This document shows positions 25,507 through 33,232 of a stretch of DNA of 64,000 nt, piece after piece (position 1 is the first letter of the stretch; each line of letters opens with the position of its first letter). The position numbers and the translations under genes are program-made. This DNA comes from Lachnospiraceae bacterium (GTDB lineage: Bacteria; Bacillota; Clostridia; Lachnospirales; Lachnospiraceae). The stretch is from positions 62,001 to 126,000 of the forward strand of contig JAQXVT010000027.1 of assembly GCA_029225065.1 (NCBI GenBank). The letters are read 5' to 3'. Under the pieces are notes generated by a model. That model made no database searches. It was not told where the DNA came from and saw only the letters and a program-made list of their open reading frames with translations.

Positions 25507-27630
25507 TTACATCATCGGCTCCATGGAAAGTGCCGGATGGCCCTTCTCCTCCAGGAATGCAAGCAGTGTTTCCGGATCCTCGGCTACTGTCTCGTCACCG
25601 ATCATATCACAGAAGTTCTCGATACCGTACAGCTCTTTTGCTGTCTCGTTCAGTCTCTCTGCTACCTGATCTTTCAGTTCCTTCGGCATCCATACGATAC
25701 GTGCTACGCCGCCTTCTGCCTTCATGAACTTCTTAGAAGCGATGAAGTGTTTGCCGTGTCCCATAAAGCCCGGAGTCTGAACTCCGCCGCCTGTCATGGA
25801 CGCCAGCTCTGAGAAGGTCATACCGATCGGTGTCATACCTGCATACTCACGGTTTGCGATGCACACGCCGTTTGACAGCGGCTCGATACCACAGATACAC
25901 TCGAAGCATCCACAAGATGTCATCGGCTTCTCAATGATAGAATACAGAGATACGTCATCCAGCGCACCCTGTGAGAATTTATTAACTGCCTCGTTTACAT
26001 CCTCGTACTCACCGATTCTCTCATCGATCGGTCTTTCCTTGGTGATAACCTGGCACGGTCCCTGCGGATCCAGCTCGTTGGTTGCCTTTGCATCCAGCCA
26101 TGAAACGGCACCGCAAAGTCCAAGACGCTCCGGAGTAACTACGCATACGTGGCTCGGTGAGAATGCCTGGCACATAATGCAGCTGTAGTATACATCTACG
26201 CTCTCGTCGGTCAGCGTATTCAGACGCTCATCACGCTTGTCAAATACCGGGATTGCCAGCTCATGACGAAGCTTTGTACAAAGATCTGCATCAGTAATAA
26301 CCTTTACCTGGCAGCGGTCAACGACTGCTGCGAACTCGCTCTTAACCTTTGCATAGAGGATCTCACCGATGTGCTTTGCACGGAAGCCCGCATTGAAGCA
26401 CTCTTTGCCAATACGGATACGGAACATATCACGCTGGCCAGTATGGTATGCACCCTCTACACAGTTCAGGTACGAGTGGAACTTACGCTCGATAACCGGC
26501 TCAAAATCCGGCTGCATGCTCTTACCTGCAACCTCTACAATGTATGCAAGAGAATGCTTGGAGCCAACCTCAAATGTATCAATATCCGGTCCGATTACTT
26601 CGATCTTGTGATCCTCTACCTCGCTCATATCCTTGGTCTGTACCAGCTCGAAGCAGTCCACACGGGAACCATCGAACTCAACCTGCATCTCTTTACGACG
26701 GATGATCTCGCCCTCGAATGCAGATGCATAAGCAACCGGGATATCGATATTTGTGATCTTGATCTTGATGTCTCTTGCCTCAAGTGAGGTAGCGTTAAAC
26801 TTGGAAACATCCGGCTGTACGATCAGGCTCTTCGGTACCTTGAAGGTATCCTCATTTGTAATTACCGGGAATCCAAGTGCGATTGCACCTGCGCCGCATG
26901 CTACGATAACCGGATCCAGCGGAGCAAATGCGTTTACGAATGCCGGTACACGCTTCATGGTGTACTCCATCAGAGCTGCTGCATCGCCTGCTGCAACGTT
27001 ACCAAAGATCAGAGCTGCACGGATTGCAACGGATACAACGTGGATTACAGATGTAACGTCTTTTCCAAGCGGGATAACACGTACATTTGCACCTGTCTTA
27101 TAACCAAGCTCTTCACACTGATCGATGATACCGCCTACCAGTGTAACCAGGATACCCTGTGCCTGGTAGCTCTTTACAAGAGCAACACCCTCTTCTGCGG
27201 TCGGCGCTGCACCAAGAATAACTGCTACACCCGGGATATCACCGGTAACAAGCGGAACACCCAGCTCACGAATTACTGCGTCTGCCAGATGGCCGTAGCA
27301 CGGAGCCTCGTACGGAGCTGCTCCATCGATATATTTCAGAACCTCAATAAACTCTGCGCAAAGTGCGGTAGCAACACCGGACATAAATGCATCGTTTAAT
27401 TTCTGCTCTCTTGTCATCAGGCTCTTTACTACGCCAAGAGCTGCTTTCAATTCACCAAGGTTGCCAACCTTAGTACCGGTTACACCATAGTAGCACGGAA
27501 GGCTGTAAGCGGTATCCGGAAATGCTACTGGCTTATCTTCGCCGTATTTTGCAATAGCTTCATTGATTGCGTTTTCGGTCAGACCGTAAACGGTATCATT
27601 TCCGCTGAATACAACATCAAATAATGTCAT
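25507..27630 (-). CDS. acsB: Acetyl-CoA synthase AcsB (CODH/ACS alpha subunit)
   Basis: AcsB joins the methyl group from CFeSP, CO from AcsA and CoA into acetyl-CoA at the nickel-containing A cluster. The 707-residue protein keeps all A-cluster cysteines: C484, C487, C496 and C506 (SCIMCQAF, HVCVV, LGLCGAV) and the C573-G-C575 motif in SCGCFECI. These correspond to the six known ligands of the Moorella enzyme with a constant offset of 22. The start at 27628-27630 has GGAGG 8 nt upstream; an ATG five codons earlier lacks a site. It follows cooC by 15 bp. Confidence 0.98.
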   Translation of the reverse strand: MTLFDVVFSGNDTVYGLTENAINEAIAKYGEDKPVAFPDTAYSLPCYYGVTGTKVGNLGELKAALGVVKSLMTREQKLNDAFMSGVATALCAEFIEVLKYIDGAAPYEAPCYGHLADAVIRELGVPLVTGDIPGVAVILGAAPTAEEGVALVKSYQAQGILVTLVGGIIDQCEELGYKTGANVRVIPLGKDVTSVIHVVSVAIRAALIFGNVAAGDAAALMEYTMKRVPAFVNAFAPLDPVIVACGAGAIALGFPVITNEDTFKVPKSLIVQPDVSKFNATSLEARDIKIKITNIDIPVAYASAFEGEIIRRKEMQVEFDGSRVDCFELVQTKDMSEVEDHKIEVIGPDIDTFEVGSKHSLAYIVEVAGKSMQPDFEPVIERKFHSYLNCVEGAYHTGQRDMFRIRIGKECFNAGFRAKHIGEILYAKVKSEFAAVVDRCQVKVITDADLCTKLRHELAIPVFDKRDERLNTLTDESVDVYYSCIMCQAFSPSHVCVVTPERLGLCGAVSWLDAKATNELDPQGPCQVITKERPIDERIGEYEDVNEAVNKFSQGALDDVSLYSIIEKPMTSCGCFECICGIEPLSNGVCIANREYAGMTPIGMTFSELASMTGGGVQTPGFMGHGKHFIASKKFMKAEGGVARIVWMPKELKDQVAERLNETAKELYGIENFCDMIGDETVAEDPETLLAFLEEKGHPALSMEPMM

Positions 27631-27645
27631 TTTCTTTTCCTCCAA

Positions 27646-28416
27646 TCAATTCTCTGAATGATCTATTTTTGCTTTAATGCTGCGTACTTCCTGTATCAGT
27701 GTATCGCTGAAGTCGTACGGGGACTGTCCCTGACGGTCCGCATCAATGACTTCGGAATTATAATGAATAAATCCAAGAAGATCCTCTGCCGGAATCTTTG
27801 AGCGGATAAATTCTTCGTCGTCCTCACTTCTGACCTTATTTGCAACAACCATTACCTGGCCAACTCCAAGATCCTTTGCAAGACGCTTTACGTTTTTGTA
27901 GGTCTGTACGCTGCGTGCGCCCGGTTCAATCACGACAATAAAAGCATCCATACCACTCGTCGTACCTCTGCCTAAATGCTCCAGACCGGCCTCCATGTCA
28001 AGAATAACCACATCGCCTGAGTGAAGCATCAGGTGATTGATGATGCGCTTCAGCATCACATGCTCCGGGCAGACACATCCGCTTCCGCCCGTTTCGATCG
28101 TGCCAAGCACCAGAAGCTTTACTCCATTGCAGCTTTTTGCATACTTATCAGGGATATCATCCACCTTCGGATTCAGTCGGAAAATCTTATTGAACTCGTC
28201 TGCTCCGGTCCGTTCCTCCACGAGTTTTCTCATTTTGGAAATCGGAACGATCGTATCCAGCTCCTCTTCAGAAAATCCAAGTGCCAGACCCAGGTTTGCA
28301 TCCGGATCGGCATCTGCCGCCAGAACCGGGTGTCCTTCATCCGCATAAAGCCGTGCCAGCGTCGCCGCAAACGTCGTCTTCCCAACACCGCCCTTTCCGG
28401 TTACCGCAATCTTCAT
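27646..28416 (-). CDS. cooC: CooC-type nickel insertion ATPase
   Basis: CooC is a MinD/ParA-fold ATPase that matures the Ni-Fe-S C cluster of CO dehydrogenase. The 256-residue protein has the deviant Walker A GKGGVGKTTFAATLARLYA, the switch region AADADPDANLGLALGF, and the Cys pair GSGCVCPEH used for metal binding and dimerisation. GAGGTGA lies 8 nt before the ATG at 28414-28416, and the GTG four codons upstream is rejected. It sits between acsA and acsB. A second homologue lies upstream of acsA. Confidence 0.93.
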   Translation of the reverse strand: MKIAVTGKGGVGKTTFAATLARLYADEGHPVLAADADPDANLGLALGFSEEELDTIVPISKMRKLVEERTGADEFNKIFRLNPKVDDIPDKYAKSCNGVKLLVLGTIETGGSGCVCPEHVMLKRIINHLMLHSGDVVILDMEAGLEHLGRGTTSGMDAFIVVIEPGARSVQTYKNVKRLAKDLGVGQVMVVANKVRSEDDEEFIRSKIPAEDLLGFIHYNSEVIDADRQGQSPYDFSDTLIQEVRSIKAKIDHSEN

Positions 28417-28429
28417 AAATTCAGTCACC

Positions 28430-28543
28430 TCATGTTACAGATTTTCTGTCTGTACGGGACATCTCCGACCCGTACAGGCATTTTTTGCACAGTGTGCATT
28501 TATTTTTTCAATCCTCAATCGTCACTTTCACAAAATCTGACAT
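28430..28543 (-). pseudogene. Small Cys-rich frame with one in-frame TGA (possible selenoprotein or decayed gene)
   Basis: Reading from ATG 28543 gives MSDFVKVTIED, a TGA at 28508-28510, then KNKCTLCKKCLYG and 15 more residues before a TGA stop 13 bp upstream of cooC. The TGA stands four positions before the first of three cysteines spaced CxxCxxC. A Cys there would complete a Cx3CxxCxxC metal site, so the codon could be a mutated Cys codon or a selenocysteine codon. The ribosome binding site is weak (CTGAG). The CTGTACGGG/CCCGTACAG hairpin (28450-28458 with 28469-28477) lies 30 nt past the TGA, farther than a usual bacterial SECIS. No family was recognised. Confidence 0.35.
28450..28477 (-). 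other. Hairpin in the acsA-cooC spacer
   Basis: CTGTACGGG pairs with CCCGTACAG around a 10-nt loop. It lies inside the small TGA-interrupted frame and 34 bp before cooC. It may be an RNA processing element or, less likely, a selenocysteine insertion signal. Confidence 0.5.
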
Positions 28544-28584
28544 CTCAGATCTGTTGCGACTGTGGATCACATTGCTTCTTGCGA

Positions 28585-30477
28585 TCAGATTCCGATTGCT
28601 GCTCTCTTCTCCTCGATACGCTCGATCATCTTATCACCAAGCTTGTCGATGTCTTTCTCTACCGTGTAAGCAGCCTCTACCCAGTCTCTGATACCGCTTG
28701 TCAACAGCTCAGCCACCTGATCAGAACCGCTTACGTACGGGTCAACGCCAAGGAAAGTATCGATACCGGTTGCTACTACGTAGTTTCCGATGGATACAGC
28801 CTTCTCGGACATCCACTCCGGTGCGCAGCCGACTACCGGAAGCTGAGAAATATTCAGTCCGGAATCCTTTGCCAGCTCAGCAACCAGAACCATCATACGG
28901 CTGATGTCTACACAGGAGCCCATATGCAGTACCGGCGGAATGTCAGCCAGCTCGCAGACTCTCTTCAGGCCTGCACCGCAGAGATCTTTTGCTCTCTTGT
29001 CCATCAGGCCAGCTTTTGCAGCTGCCTGTGCGGAGCATCCGGATGCTACGATAATGATATCGTTTGCGATCAGCTTCTTCATCAGCTCGATATGAGCGCT
29101 GTCCGGTCTTATCTTCGGGTTGTTGCAGCCTACCATTGCAACTGCTCCGCGGAGTACTCCGGAAGTAATGCACTCGATCAGCGGCTTTGTGGTACCGAAC
29201 TCATCTACCTGAGAGTTTGCTACGGTATCCAGCTGCTTTACGATTGCTTCAAAGGAATAACCAACCGTTGCTTTCTGTTTATTGGTCGGGATATGTACCA
29301 GCTCCGGTTTTCTGTTCTTGAAGTTCTCGATTGCCATCTTTACAATTGCTTTTGCATTCTCAGCTGCGTTCTCCGGTCTGAAGCGGATGAAATCTGCATC
29401 CGGCATCTGAGCAATCGGGGAAGTGGTCACGAATTTTGTATGGAAGCACTTGGACAGAGGCCCTAATGCCGGGAAAATACACTGAACGTCAACGACGATT
29501 GCCTCACAGGCTCCGGTCAGGACAACGTTCTCCTGCTGCAGGAAGTTACCTGCCATCGGGATACCACGGCGCATTGCAACCTCATTGGAAGTACAACATA
29601 CACCAGATACGGTAATTCCCTTTGCACCCATCTCTTTTGCGTATGCGATCATCTCCGGATCATCTGCATACTCACAGATCATCTCGGAAAGTGACGGGTC
29701 ATGTCCGTGTACAACGATGTTTACGTTCTCAGCGTTCATAACGCCAAGGTCTGCCTCGGTATCAATCGGCTTCGGAGTACCAAACAGTACATCGGAGAAC
29801 TCCGTACCTGCCATGGATCCTCCCCATCCATCAGAAAGACCTGATCTCAAGGACTGACGGATCAGTGCCTCCGGAAGAGAAGAACATCCCATATGGGTCA
29901 TATGCAGAGAACAGGAAACCTCACGGTCGATTGCCCGCGGAGCGATCTCCTGCTTCTCCCAGATATCCTGTGTATGCTGCGGAGCTCTCTTTAAGAAGTT
30001 CTGATAGCCGAATACCTTACCGTACTCACCCATACCGAGAACTGCCATCTCGTGAGCCAGATCATAAATATCTTTGCCCTCAGTCTCAACGCCCCACTCT
30101 TTTGCAATACGGATCAGTTTCTCCGGATCTTTTACCTTGTATGCTCCGTTCGGATCTGCACAGTACAGTGTATGGCAGATTTCACGGCCGTGATCGGAAT
30201 GTGTTGCTGAACCGCCTGCTGTAAACTTCAGATAGTTACGTGCTACAATACCGTGAGCATCGCATCCGCAGATTCCTCTCGGTGCCTTCGGTGTGATACG
30301 GCACGGTCCCATTGCACAGATACGGCAGCAAATACCGGTCTCACCAAATTTACAGTGCGGTGTCTGATTTTTTACACGATACTGCCATCCATCTGCGCCT
30401 ACTTTCTGGCCAGTTTCAAGAAGTCGGTTGGTAGCCGCTTCGAACTCTTCTACTGTTGTTAACTTAAAGTCGCCCAT
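28585..30477 (-). CDS. acsA: Anaerobic CO dehydrogenase catalytic subunit AcsA
   Basis: AcsA reduces CO2 to CO at the Ni-Fe-S C cluster and passes CO to AcsB. The 630-residue protein shows the N-terminal B/D cluster motif CKFGETGICCRICAMGPCRI, then RGICGCDAHGIVARNYL. Further conserved segments include VSGVCCTSNEVAMR, VDVQCIFPAL, MVGCNNPKIRPD and VASGCSAQAAAKAG. The length fits CODH of the CODH/ACS type. AAGGAGG precedes the ATG. It is flanked by two cooC genes. Confidence 0.98.
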   Translation of the reverse strand: MGDFKLTTVEEFEAATNRLLETGQKVGADGWQYRVKNQTPHCKFGETGICCRICAMGPCRITPKAPRGICGCDAHGIVARNYLKFTAGGSATHSDHGREICHTLYCADPNGAYKVKDPEKLIRIAKEWGVETEGKDIYDLAHEMAVLGMGEYGKVFGYQNFLKRAPQHTQDIWEKQEIAPRAIDREVSCSLHMTHMGCSSLPEALIRQSLRSGLSDGWGGSMAGTEFSDVLFGTPKPIDTEADLGVMNAENVNIVVHGHDPSLSEMICEYADDPEMIAYAKEMGAKGITVSGVCCTSNEVAMRRGIPMAGNFLQQENVVLTGACEAIVVDVQCIFPALGPLSKCFHTKFVTTSPIAQMPDADFIRFRPENAAENAKAIVKMAIENFKNRKPELVHIPTNKQKATVGYSFEAIVKQLDTVANSQVDEFGTTKPLIECITSGVLRGAVAMVGCNNPKIRPDSAHIELMKKLIANDIIIVASGCSAQAAAKAGLMDKRAKDLCGAGLKRVCELADIPPVLHMGSCVDISRMMVLVAELAKDSGLNISQLPVVGCAPEWMSEKAVSIGNYVVATGIDTFLGVDPYVSGSDQVAELLTSGIRDWVEAAYTVEKDIDKLGDKMIERIEEKRAAIGI

Positions 30478-30525
30478 TATAAACCTCCTTAATATTTTCT
30501 ATAAATGGGTATTTCCTGTTATTAC

Positions 30526-31296
30526 TTACAGATCAAGTCTGTCGATAATCTCATCAAGTGCCACACGCACCGGTGAGCTGTCCGGAAGTTCTACCGTTGG
30601 CTTTCCTTCGCAGTCGTATTCATATACCTGATCATCATGCGGTACGACACCGAGAAGCGTAAGTCCCTGCTTCTCGATTTCTTCCAGCGTACCGCTGTTT
30701 AATTTTCCGCCCGGCGCTCTGTTTACAATCAGTCCCATTGTCTTCGGATTCAGATTACAATCTTTTGCAAGTTCCGCAATCCTGCCTGCTGCCTGAACGC
30801 CTCTTCTGGAACAGTCACTTACGAGGATCAGCGTGTCGACCTTCGGTAAAATGCCGCGGCTGATATGCTCCATACCGGCCTCATTATCAACTACCATATA
30901 CTTGTATCCCGGAAGCAGCTTCTGCATCTGAGCCTGAAGCAGTCCGTTTACGTAGCAGTAGCAGCCCTTTCCCTGGGTCCGCCCCATCACAAGGAGATCA
31001 AAGTCATCATCCTCATTGAGGCAGCGCTGAAACATGATCTCTGCGTAATCTGCCTTTGACATTCCGGATGGAATCGGATTTTCTTTACTCACTTCTGCCC
31101 GCTCAATCTGTTCGCGGACGTCTCCGAGCGTCATATCCACATCCACTCCAAGCACCTCGTTCAGATTGGAATTTGCGTCTGCATCCACTGCCAGAATCGG
31201 AGCTTTCCCCGTCTGGCACATTCTCTGAATCAGCATTCCCGAAAGTGTGGTTTTACCGACTCCGCCTTTTCCTGCAATTGCTATTACGTGTGACAT
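30526..31296 (-). CDS. cooC: Second CooC-type accessory ATPase
   Basis: This 256-residue MinD-fold ATPase has MSHVIAIAGKGGVGKTTLSG, the switch motif AVDADANSNLNEVLG, and a GCYCYVNG cysteine pair equivalent to the CooC metal site. It differs clearly from the copy next to acsB. In other CODH/ACS systems paralogous CooC-like proteins (CooC, AcsF) serve CODH or ACS separately, so a division of labour between AcsA and AcsB is plausible. Which copy serves which enzyme cannot be told from the sequence. It lies between metF and acsA. Confidence 0.88.
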   Translation of the reverse strand: MSHVIAIAGKGGVGKTTLSGMLIQRMCQTGKAPILAVDADANSNLNEVLGVDVDMTLGDVREQIERAEVSKENPIPSGMSKADYAEIMFQRCLNEDDDFDLLVMGRTQGKGCYCYVNGLLQAQMQKLLPGYKYMVVDNEAGMEHISRGILPKVDTLILVSDCSRRGVQAAGRIAELAKDCNLNPKTMGLIVNRAPGGKLNSGTLEEIEKQGLTLLGVVPHDDQVYEYDCEGKPTVELPDSSPVRVALDEIIDRLDL

Positions 31297-31343
31297 GTCT
31301 TTTCCTCCTGGTATTACAAGTCTTTCTAAATTAATACGAGTTC

Positions 31344-31385
31344 AAGCGGATATCCGCATTCCGCTTCGCCTCCTGCCTGACCGAA
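31344..31385 (-). repeat. AAGCGGA palindromic repeat copy (metF-cooC spacer)
   Basis: AAGCGGA (31344-31350) pairs with TCCGCTT (31360-31366), followed by TGCCTGACCGAATTAG, which resembles the end of the other copies. The repeat ends at the metF stop codon. Confidence 0.6.
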
Positions 31386-32327
31386 TTAGATCAGTGTACG
31401 CATTCCGGACTCTTTGATGATGCGGGATACATCCTGCCACTTGTTCAGTGCATAGAGATGGATTCCGTCTACGCCAAGTGCACGATAAGCATCAATCTGC
31501 TTGATTGTGTACTCGATTCCTGCTTCCTTGAAGTCTTTTACCTTCTGCTCATAGAACATATCAAACGGCTTGCCCTCTGCATCCTTTGCTGCAAACGGGT
31601 TCGGGAACAGCCAGTACTTGGAGATCAGTCTTGCAAGCTCACGCTCCATTACACAGCCGTTGCGGGACAGTGCCATGTTGATGGTTGCTGCCTGATCCAG
31701 AATCGGCATGATTCCTACATCTACCGGCATGGTGATGCCTGCGGTACGGATCTTATCCAGCCATACCTTGAACTGCTCCATATCCCAGCACAGCTGAGTC
31801 ATGATGTAATCAGCGCCGTTGTCCTGTTTCATTTTCAGAACTGCGATATCAGCATCAAGGCTGCGGCATGCGATGTGGCCTTCTGGTGATCCTGCTACTG
31901 CGATCTCAAATTTATCACCAAACTCTTTACGGGTAAATGCAACGAGGTCTGTTGCATAATCAAAATCTCCGCAGGTTGTGGTCTCGCCAAGCGGGATATC
32001 GCCGCGCAGTGCCAGCATATGATCTACGCCCTCTGCAAGGTACTGCTCCAGCTGCTGCTTGATGCCCTCTTTTGTGTTCTTGATTACAGTAAAGTGGGTT
32101 ACCGGAACGGTACCAGCCTTGATGATCTCCTGACAAACCTCACGGTTACGGCCTACGTTTCCGCCGCCTGCTCCGTATGTACAAGAAATGTACTCCGGTT
32201 TGAACTCGCAGAGTTTCTCGATCGTTCCCGGGAGATTCTCCATGCCCTTGTCTGTCTTCGGCGGGAAAAGCTCGAAAGAAAGAAGCTGCTTTTCTTTCAT
32301 CAGATCAGTAAGTTTTACTTTTGCCAT
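31386..32327 (-). CDS. metF: 5,10-methylenetetrahydrofolate reductase MetF
   Basis: MetF reduces methylene-THF to methyl-THF, the last step before methyl transfer by AcsE. The 313-residue TIM-barrel flavoprotein has SFELFPPKTD with the catalytic Glu, CTYGAGGG, the FAD-contact segment LALRGDIP and DYIMTQLCWD. Many acetogens place metV, and sometimes rnfC2, next to metF. Here neither is present: the next genes are cooT and the His-rich gene upstream and cooC downstream. The electron donor is therefore open. Confidence 0.94.
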   Translation of the reverse strand: MAKVKLTDLMKEKQLLSFELFPPKTDKGMENLPGTIEKLCEFKPEYISCTYGAGGGNVGRNREVCQEIIKAGTVPVTHFTVIKNTKEGIKQQLEQYLAEGVDHMLALRGDIPLGETTTCGDFDYATDLVAFTRKEFGDKFEIAVAGSPEGHIACRSLDADIAVLKMKQDNGADYIMTQLCWDMEQFKVWLDKIRTAGITMPVDVGIMPILDQAATINMALSRNGCVMERELARLISKYWLFPNPFAAKDAEGKPFDMFYEQKVKDFKEAGIEYTIKQIDAYRALGVDGIHLYALNKWQDVSRIIKESGMRTLI

Positions 32328-32411
32328 TTGTTTATACCTCCGCTTTTATAATGTGTAATCTATCGCGCACAACCTGCCGGAAAAACAAGGCAGTTGTTGT
32401 CGATCCAGTTT

Positions 32412-32594
32412 TTAACAGTTGATTTTTACAACCCCGCCGGTGAGGTCAACCATTTTGATGGTACCTTCCACTGTTTTTGTATCACCAATCACGTCAGTCA
32501 GTGTAATCAGATTTCCTTCAACCTCGATCTTGCTGACATATTCCATGATGATGCTGTCCGGCTCACTTGTCTTATATGCAGTAGACAGACACAT
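32412..32594 (-). CDS. cooT: CooT family nickel-binding protein
   Basis: CooT is a small homodimeric Ni(II)-binding protein linked to CO dehydrogenase maturation. The 60-residue product starts MCLSTAYKTSEPD and ends MVDLTGGVVKINC, the family pattern. The Cys at position 2, used to bind nickel in Rhodospirillum CooT, is present. The ATG at 32592-32594 has GGAGGT 7 nt upstream; a GTG three codons earlier overlaps that site and is rejected, which keeps Cys2 next to the start. It lies between the His-rich gene and metF at the head of the acs operon. Confidence 0.88.
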   Translation of the reverse strand: MCLSTAYKTSEPDSIIMEYVSKIEVEGNLITLTDVIGDTKTVEGTIKMVDLTGGVVKINC

Positions 32595-32615
32595 ACCGTC
32601 CACCTCCTAATTGGT

Positions 32616-32951
32616 TTACTGCTCCTTTACAGTCGCAAGTGCAAGTCCCAGATAAAGATTTCCTTTTTTGAATTCATCGACTGCTTTTTTGATCTGATCC
32701 GCAGCTGCATCTTTGCCCTCAGCACGAAGCTTGTCTGCTACCTGATCAAGCTCGGCTGCATGATGCTCATTGTGCTTGAGCATATAATCGAGCAGCGCTG
32801 CTGTCTTATCTCCACAGTCAGTACTGCAGCTGCCGCAGCCTTCAGATACACAGCCATGGTCGTGATCATGTCCATGATCATGCGTATGAGCGTGCTCATG
32901 GTCGTGTCCATGTGCAATCGGATTGCCATTTTCATCATGAATGATATGCAT
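32616..32951 (-). CDS. His-rich metal-binding protein at the head of the acs operon
   Basis: This 111-residue cytoplasmic protein has three parts. Residues 1-14 are MHIIHDENGNPIAH. Residues 15-33 alternate His with Asp, Glu, Gly, Ala or Thr. A short Cys cluster follows (CVSEGCGSCSTDC). The remaining 65 residues form a helical domain without cysteine (LLDYMLKHNEHHAAEL...). Such His tracts bind nickel or cobalt in storage proteins and metallochaperones. As the first gene of the CODH/ACS operon, directly before cooT, nickel storage or delivery is the likely role, inferred from composition and context. AAGGAG lies upstream of the ATG; an upstream in-frame extension is rejected. Confidence 0.75.
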   Translation of the reverse strand: MHIIHDENGNPIAHGHDHEHAHTHDHGHDHDHGCVSEGCGSCSTDCGDKTAALLDYMLKHNEHHAAELDQVADKLRAEGKDAAADQIKKAVDEFKKGNLYLGLALATVKEQ

Positions 32952-33037
32952 ATCCGCTCTCCTTTCCGAATGCCTCCGGAATGTTCTTATTTTGTTAATT
33001 TTTTGACATTCCGAAATATTCTTTTGCATTTGGTCAT

Positions 33038-33066
33038 ATTATAACATAATACTTTTTTCTTCACAA
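33038..33066 (-). promoter_or_regulatory. Sigma-A promoter of the acs (CODH/ACS) operon
   Basis: TTGTGA (33061-33066), 17-bp spacer, TATAAT (33038-33043). It gives a leader of about 80 nt before the His-rich gene. It directly follows the gpsA terminator, so this is the true left boundary of the operon. Confidence 0.8.
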
Positions 33067-33104
33067 CAACTGCAATGTACTTTTTTGAAAACTTTACACG
33101 AAGA

Positions 33105-33140
33105 AGGAAAAAAACCTGCACGAACTTTTCCGTGCAGGTT
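33105..33140 (-). terminator. Terminator of the der-plsY-gpsA unit
   Basis: AACCTGCACG (33113-33122) pairs perfectly with CGTGCAGGTT (33131-33140) and is followed on the minus strand by seven U. Confidence 0.9.
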
Positions 33141-33232
33141 TACTATCCCTAACTCTGTTTTAAAATCATCTTCATGCAATCTGCATAAATTACGGCATTT
33201 GTTAAAAATTCTACATCTCCAAATCTGTTGCC

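Noticed and set aside
28450-28510. Firm selenocysteine call at the TGA
   Set aside because: The clear hairpin starts about 30 nt after the TGA, farther than in known bacterial SECIS elements, and sel genes are not in the window. Kept only as a possibility.
28021-29466. 481-codon open frame on the plus strand
   Set aside because: Antisense to cooC and acsA; an artefact of codon bias in the real genes.
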